Positions 61,324 to 64,000 of a stretch of DNA of 64,000 bases are shown piece by piece. Position 1 is the first letter of the stretch; each line of letters starts with the position of its first letter. The position numbers and the translations under genes were made by a program. The notes beneath the pieces are model-generated. The model was not told the origin of the DNA and searched no databases. It saw nothing but the letters and a program-made list of their open reading frames with translations. The stretch comes from Flavobacteriia bacterium (lineage in GTDB: Bacteria; Bacteroidota; Bacteroidia; Flavobacteriales; Schleiferiaceae), in assembly GCA_013373425.1 (NCBI GenBank), contig JABXHW010000032.1, positions 1-64,000 on the forward strand. Reading direction: 5' to 3'.

Positions 61324-62251
61324 ATTCTATGGTATTGAGATCAACGGAAACTCGCATATTGTCTCTTCCAGCTATCACGTTCTGAAAGTGATTCTGCGAT
61401 TCCGCCAAATGTACATCAGGATTGGCGTAACGCGATGAATAATGTCCCAAAAGCAGAGTTCTAACTTCTGCCGCTCTTGCGATCTTGCCTGCATCCTCAG
61501 CCGTACTGTGTTTTGTCTGTTCGGCAAGGTCGCGTTCCGCTCTTGTAAAGGTGGCCTCGTGATAGAGTAAATCAACGTTCTTAATATCCTCAACTTTGGA
61601 AGGGTTGAACGCTGTGTCCGACCAGAATGCATAGGATAACGGCCGATCAGGTGGAAGTGTAAGAAGGTCATTGGCCACTCGTTCCCCATCCTCATTTTCC
61701 CAATCCATACCACGTTGAATTGCTTTGCGCTCAAGTGGAGGAACACCATGTGTGGTAATAGCAGTCATATTCAGTCTGCGGTCTGAAACCTTCTCTACGA
61801 ACTTAAATCCTGTAGTGGCAATTCCGTGAATCAATGGGATTGAATACACCAAGACCTTCTTAGTCTCTGCAATAAGTTCTGTTCTATTCGGATTGGTCGC
61901 GTGGAAAATCAGCTCATACTCCAATCGAGTCTTCGAGGCTTTCAATTGCGTTTCAATCACTTTTTGCAATGACTCTGGGCCGTAGATATTCAAAGGCTTG
62001 GAGCGGCGTTGAAGGTGATAGGATGAAATCAACCCGATCAAACCAAAATAATGGTCGCCATGCATGTGACTGATGAAGATGTGATTGATTCTAGACGTCT
62101 TCACTTTATGCCGACGAAGCTGTTGTTGAGCGCCCTCACAACAGTCTATCAAAAAAAGCTGCTCACGCATGGTGAGCAGCTGGGAGGTTGTGTATTGTTG
62201 GGATGTTGGAGTTGCTGAAGCCGCTCCTAGTATGAGTAAATCAAAGGCCAT
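61310..62251 (-). CDS. rnz: Ribonuclease Z
   Basis: 313 residues. Metallo-beta-lactamase fold with HMHGDH (His62, His64, Asp66, His67), the later His in LIHGIATTG, the Asp in FWSDTA, the HEATF segment and LGHYSSRY. Removes 3' trailers of tRNA precursors. It overlaps the T9SS gene by 11 bp at its start and the MFS gene by 14 bp at its end. Confidence 0.95.
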   Translation of the reverse strand: MAFDLLILGAASATPTSQQYTTSQLLTMREQLFLIDCCEGAQQQLRRHKVKTSRINHIFISHMHGDHYFGLIGLISSYHLQRRSKPLNIYGPESLQKVIETQLKASKTRLEYELIFHATNPNRTELIAETKKVLVYSIPLIHGIATTGFKFVEKVSDRRLNMTAITTHGVPPLERKAIQRGMDWENEDGERVANDLLTLPPDRPLSYAFWSDTAFNPSKVEDIKNVDLLYHEATFTRAERDLAEQTKHSTAEDAGKIARAAEVRTLLLGHYSSRYANPDVHLAESQNHFQNVIAGRDNMRVSVDLNTIEFVQE

Positions 62252-63011
62252 CTGTTACCACGATTCTACCTGTGTGCATTGCCCCGTCGATGCTAAATCG
62301 GTATAGATATACACCTGCAGGCCACTGCTCTCTTTCCACTTTAATATGATTGGCACCTGAAGTGCTACGGCCCGTCTTTCGACCCACGATTCGGCCTGTC
62401 AAGTCCATAAGTTCAAACTTCCAGTTCGCCGCTGACGCACTGTTAAATCGAACATTAATCTCGCGGTTCGCTGGGTTTGGACCAACTACCGGCTCATTAA
62501 CAGCAAGCTCGCGTAGCGATACCGTACCACCTACTGTCAGTTCGATGTAGACATTGAAGGTATCCACTGCCTGACCGAATTGGCCGAGGTTGGCGAATGC
62601 CTCAATTTCTCCTACCATCAAGGTGGTCGCATCTGTTGAAGGTGAAGTTCCAGTAAATGAGAAACAACCTGCTGTGCCACCCGCCCAAGAGCAATTGCCA
62701 TTATCGCATGAATAGCTCAACCAACTTGGCATATTAGAAACGCCCAATACTCGCATTGAGTCGATATCCGCAGTGACGGAGCCTCCACCCGGAATCGGAA
62801 TGGTGGTATCCTGAGGAACAACGATTTGAACGGTTTGGTTGTATGCACGATTGTAGTTCACAGAAGGAAGAACATAAATCGAATCTTGCTTGATAGTTCC
62901 ACCTGGAGGCGGGTAAATACCCGGACTTGTAGTTGGTGGATTCGGCGTGCACTGGCCGTAAGCTGCCGCTGTAATGAAGAGGGCTAAGAGAGAAGTGTAA
63001 AGTTTTTTCAT
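62241..63011 (-). CDS. Secreted protein with T9SS type A sorting domain
   Basis: 256 residues from the ATG at 63011. Signal peptide MKKLYTSLLALFITAAAYGQ. A Cys-rich, Pro-rich start (CTPNPPTTSPGIYPPPGG) and a part with an immunoglobulin-like pattern, then the T9SS sorting domain (VGPNPANREINVRF ... KFELMDLTGRIVGRKTGR ... WPAGVYLYRFSIDGAMHTGRIVVTDG). Exported and probably cell-surface. Unusually it lies inside a housekeeping operon between a STAS-like gene and rnz. Confidence 0.87.
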   Translation of the reverse strand: MKKLYTSLLALFITAAAYGQCTPNPPTTSPGIYPPPGGTIKQDSIYVLPSVNYNRAYNQTVQIVVPQDTTIPIPGGGSVTADIDSMRVLGVSNMPSWLSYSCDNGNCSWAGGTAGCFSFTGTSPSTDATTLMVGEIEAFANLGQFGQAVDTFNVYIELTVGGTVSLRELAVNEPVVGPNPANREINVRFNSASAANWKFELMDLTGRIVGRKTGRSTSGANHIKVEREQWPAGVYLYRFSIDGAMHTGRIVVTDGL

Positions 63012-63103
63012 GCGCGTAATTTGGTCTAGCTCAAAGGTAATCAAAAGTACCTCCAAGTAAAGACCTTAACACGTCTTTAGCACAAAATGGTTGGGAACCG
63101 GCG

Positions 63104-63421
63104 TTACTCCGGGTTTTCTTCAAGCCAATCCAAGGCTTCTTGATGGCTCTCTACCATCACGCATTCTTCGCTGAATAGAAACTGATGTGCTTCTCTAAGG
63201 ATGAAAACCATTGGATGTCCTTCCTCAAACCACTCGTCCATTACCTCCTCCAATTCTTCTGGAGCTTCAATTACTTCTGGAGTACGTAGGTTGATGAAGC
63301 AGGGCTGCGGTTTTTGCTTTTGAAGCAGATTCCTGAGCTGTTGGACATCACCTGCCCCGAACTCATCGCCGCCAAAGCGAAAAACGAGAATGGAATCTTT
63401 GATTTCGAACTTAAAAGACAT
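63104..63421 (-). CDS. STAS-like small protein linked to RNase Z
   Basis: 105 residues: KFEIKDSILVFRFGGDEFGAGDVQQLRNLLQKQKPQPCFINLRTPEVIEAPEELEEVMDEWF, a fold like anti-anti-sigma (STAS) proteins. Small STAS-like proteins beside rnz are frequent in Bacteroidota. Role unknown. Five bases after the pyrB stop. Confidence 0.7.
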   Translation of the reverse strand: MSFKFEIKDSILVFRFGGDEFGAGDVQQLRNLLQKQKPQPCFINLRTPEVIEAPEELEEVMDEWFEEGHPMVFILREAHQFLFSEECVMVESHQEALDWLEENPE

Positions 63422-63426
63422 GGAGG

Positions 63427-64000
63427 TTAACTTAATTTATCATCCTTCTGAACCAATCCTTGGTTCGCCAATAAATATAGAACAGCCATTCGAATTGCCA
63501 CACCATTCTCTACTTGTTGTAAGATCAGGGCCTGTTCAGAATCGGCTACTTCAGATGTAATCTCCACTCCTCGGTTGATTGGACCGGGGTGCATGATGGT
63601 GATCGGGCGTTCGAGTTTTCTCAATCGCTCCATGTTCACACCGTACTGCATGGTGTACTCACGAATGCTCGGGAAGTACTTGATATCCATTCGTTCGTGC
63701 TGAACGCGAAGCATATTCGCCACGTCGCACCACTCTAGTGCACGGTCAAGATTGTGCTCCACCTTTACTCCAAGCGTATGAATATACTTCGGAATCAATG
63801 TAGAAGGTCCGCAAACCATGACTTCTGCCCCAAGCTTCTGGAGGCAGAAGATATTAGATAGAGCCACACGTGAATGGAGGATGTCACCAACAATAACCAC
63901 CTTCTTACCAGCTACATCTCCTAGTCGCTCTCTGATTGAGTAGGCATCGAGTAAGGCTTGTGTAGGGTGCTCATGCGTTCCATCACCAGCGTTTACAATA
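63427..64000 (-). CDS. pyrB: Aspartate carbamoyltransferase catalytic subunit (5' end outside window)
   Basis: About 191 C-terminal codons are present; the start lies right of 64000. Continuous reading of the minus strand from the edge gives NAGDGTHEHPTQALLDAYSI, GKKVVIVGDILHSRVALSN, VMVCGPSTLIPK and MHPGPINRGVEITSEVAD, all hallmark PyrB motifs (carbamoyl-phosphate and aspartate sites). Second step of pyrimidine synthesis. No PyrI gene is visible. Confidence 0.95.
   Translation of the reverse strand, partial: IVNAGDGTHEHPTQALLDAYSIRERLGDVAGKKVVIVGDILHSRVALSNIFCLQKLGAEVMVCGPSTLIPKYIHTLGVKVEHNLDRALEWCDVANMLRVQHERMDIKYFPSIREYTMQYGVNMERLRKLERPITIMHPGPINRGVEITSEVADSEQALILQQVENGVAIRMAVLYLLANQGLVQKDDKLS

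Noticed and set aside
1-64000. tRNA genes, rRNA genes, insertion sequences or prophage
   Set aside because: No cloverleaf, rRNA stretch, transposase or phage gene was recognised on either strand. A covariance-model and transposase search would be needed to exclude short or decayed ones.

Overview
The window is a chromosomal segment of a free-living Bacteroidota bacterium, most likely a Flavobacteriales/Cryomorphaceae-type marine or aquatic species. Signs of this are two proteins with type IX secretion (T9SS) C-terminal sorting domains, several -7 boxes of the Bacteroidota form TAnnTTTG with almost no Shine-Dalgarno sequences, menaquinone biosynthesis genes, an N/Q/R-rich insertion in Rho, DUF4920 and DUF4293 proteins, and many secreted or beta-barrel proteins known only from this phylum. 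No tRNA, rRNA, CRISPR array, insertion sequence or phage gene was recognised.

Layout. 1-4925: menaquinone genes on the minus strand (menA cut by the window edge, menD, menF, a MenI-like thioesterase), with a T9SS-exported protein inserted. 4987-8828: secreted or lipid-anchored unknowns and a methyltransferase. 8979-12281: thrS-infC-rpmI-rplT translation operon ending in a clear terminator. 12478-16041: a secreted unknown, a CHK-type kinase and an unusually long PLP enzyme. 16308-22868: an accessory stretch of small membrane or secreted proteins, including a four-cysteine Ala/Gly-rich peptide that resembles a bacteriocin precursor and a gene interrupted by an in-frame amber codon. 22873-31108: a methyltransferase, an ECF sigma factor with an unusual membrane-anchored beta-barrel partner, an ABC ATPase, a membrane patatin, a DinB-like protein, a beta-barrel protein and an M50 peptidase fused to TPRs. 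31309-41763: housekeeping and envelope genes: lpd, ridA, glutamine amidotransferase, LptD-like protein, amidase, MlaD-like protein, and a Hdr-like Fe-S pair with a HAD-like gene between. 41753-46830: NUDIX, mnmD, two lipoproteins, ilvE, a TIGR01777 epimerase. 47041-53973: YceI lipoprotein, an SPFH operon ending in a tiny Arc-like repressor gene, a BNR/VPS10-like exoprotein, and a wHTH/membrane-protein operon. 54084-64000: MsbA-like ABC exporter, truA, phosphodiesterase, rho, azurin-like lipoprotein, MFS transporter, RNase Z, a T9SS protein, a STAS-like protein and the end of pyrB.

The most unusual signal lies between the genes. At least eight intergenic gaps contain degenerate tandem arrays with a strict 8-nt (sometimes 7-nt) period. 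Several start on the first base after a stop codon, or just after a terminator U-run, and one continues to the -7 box of the next gene. The words differ from array to array but the phase is kept, and the same word families recur at distant loci on either strand. One 522-bp gap also holds three 127-135-bp tandem copies built from such words plus a longer core. I know of no described name for this in Bacteroidota; the nearest known parallel is the heptanucleotide STRR repeats of filamentous cyanobacteria.

Other points worth checking: a perfect 12-bp inverted repeat that buries a start codon (5825-5862), perfect palindromes over the yceI and SPFH promoters, an inverted repeat in the -33/-7 spacer of the wHTH operon, a probable non-AUG start of infC, and the sigma/anti-sigma/beta-barrel pair.
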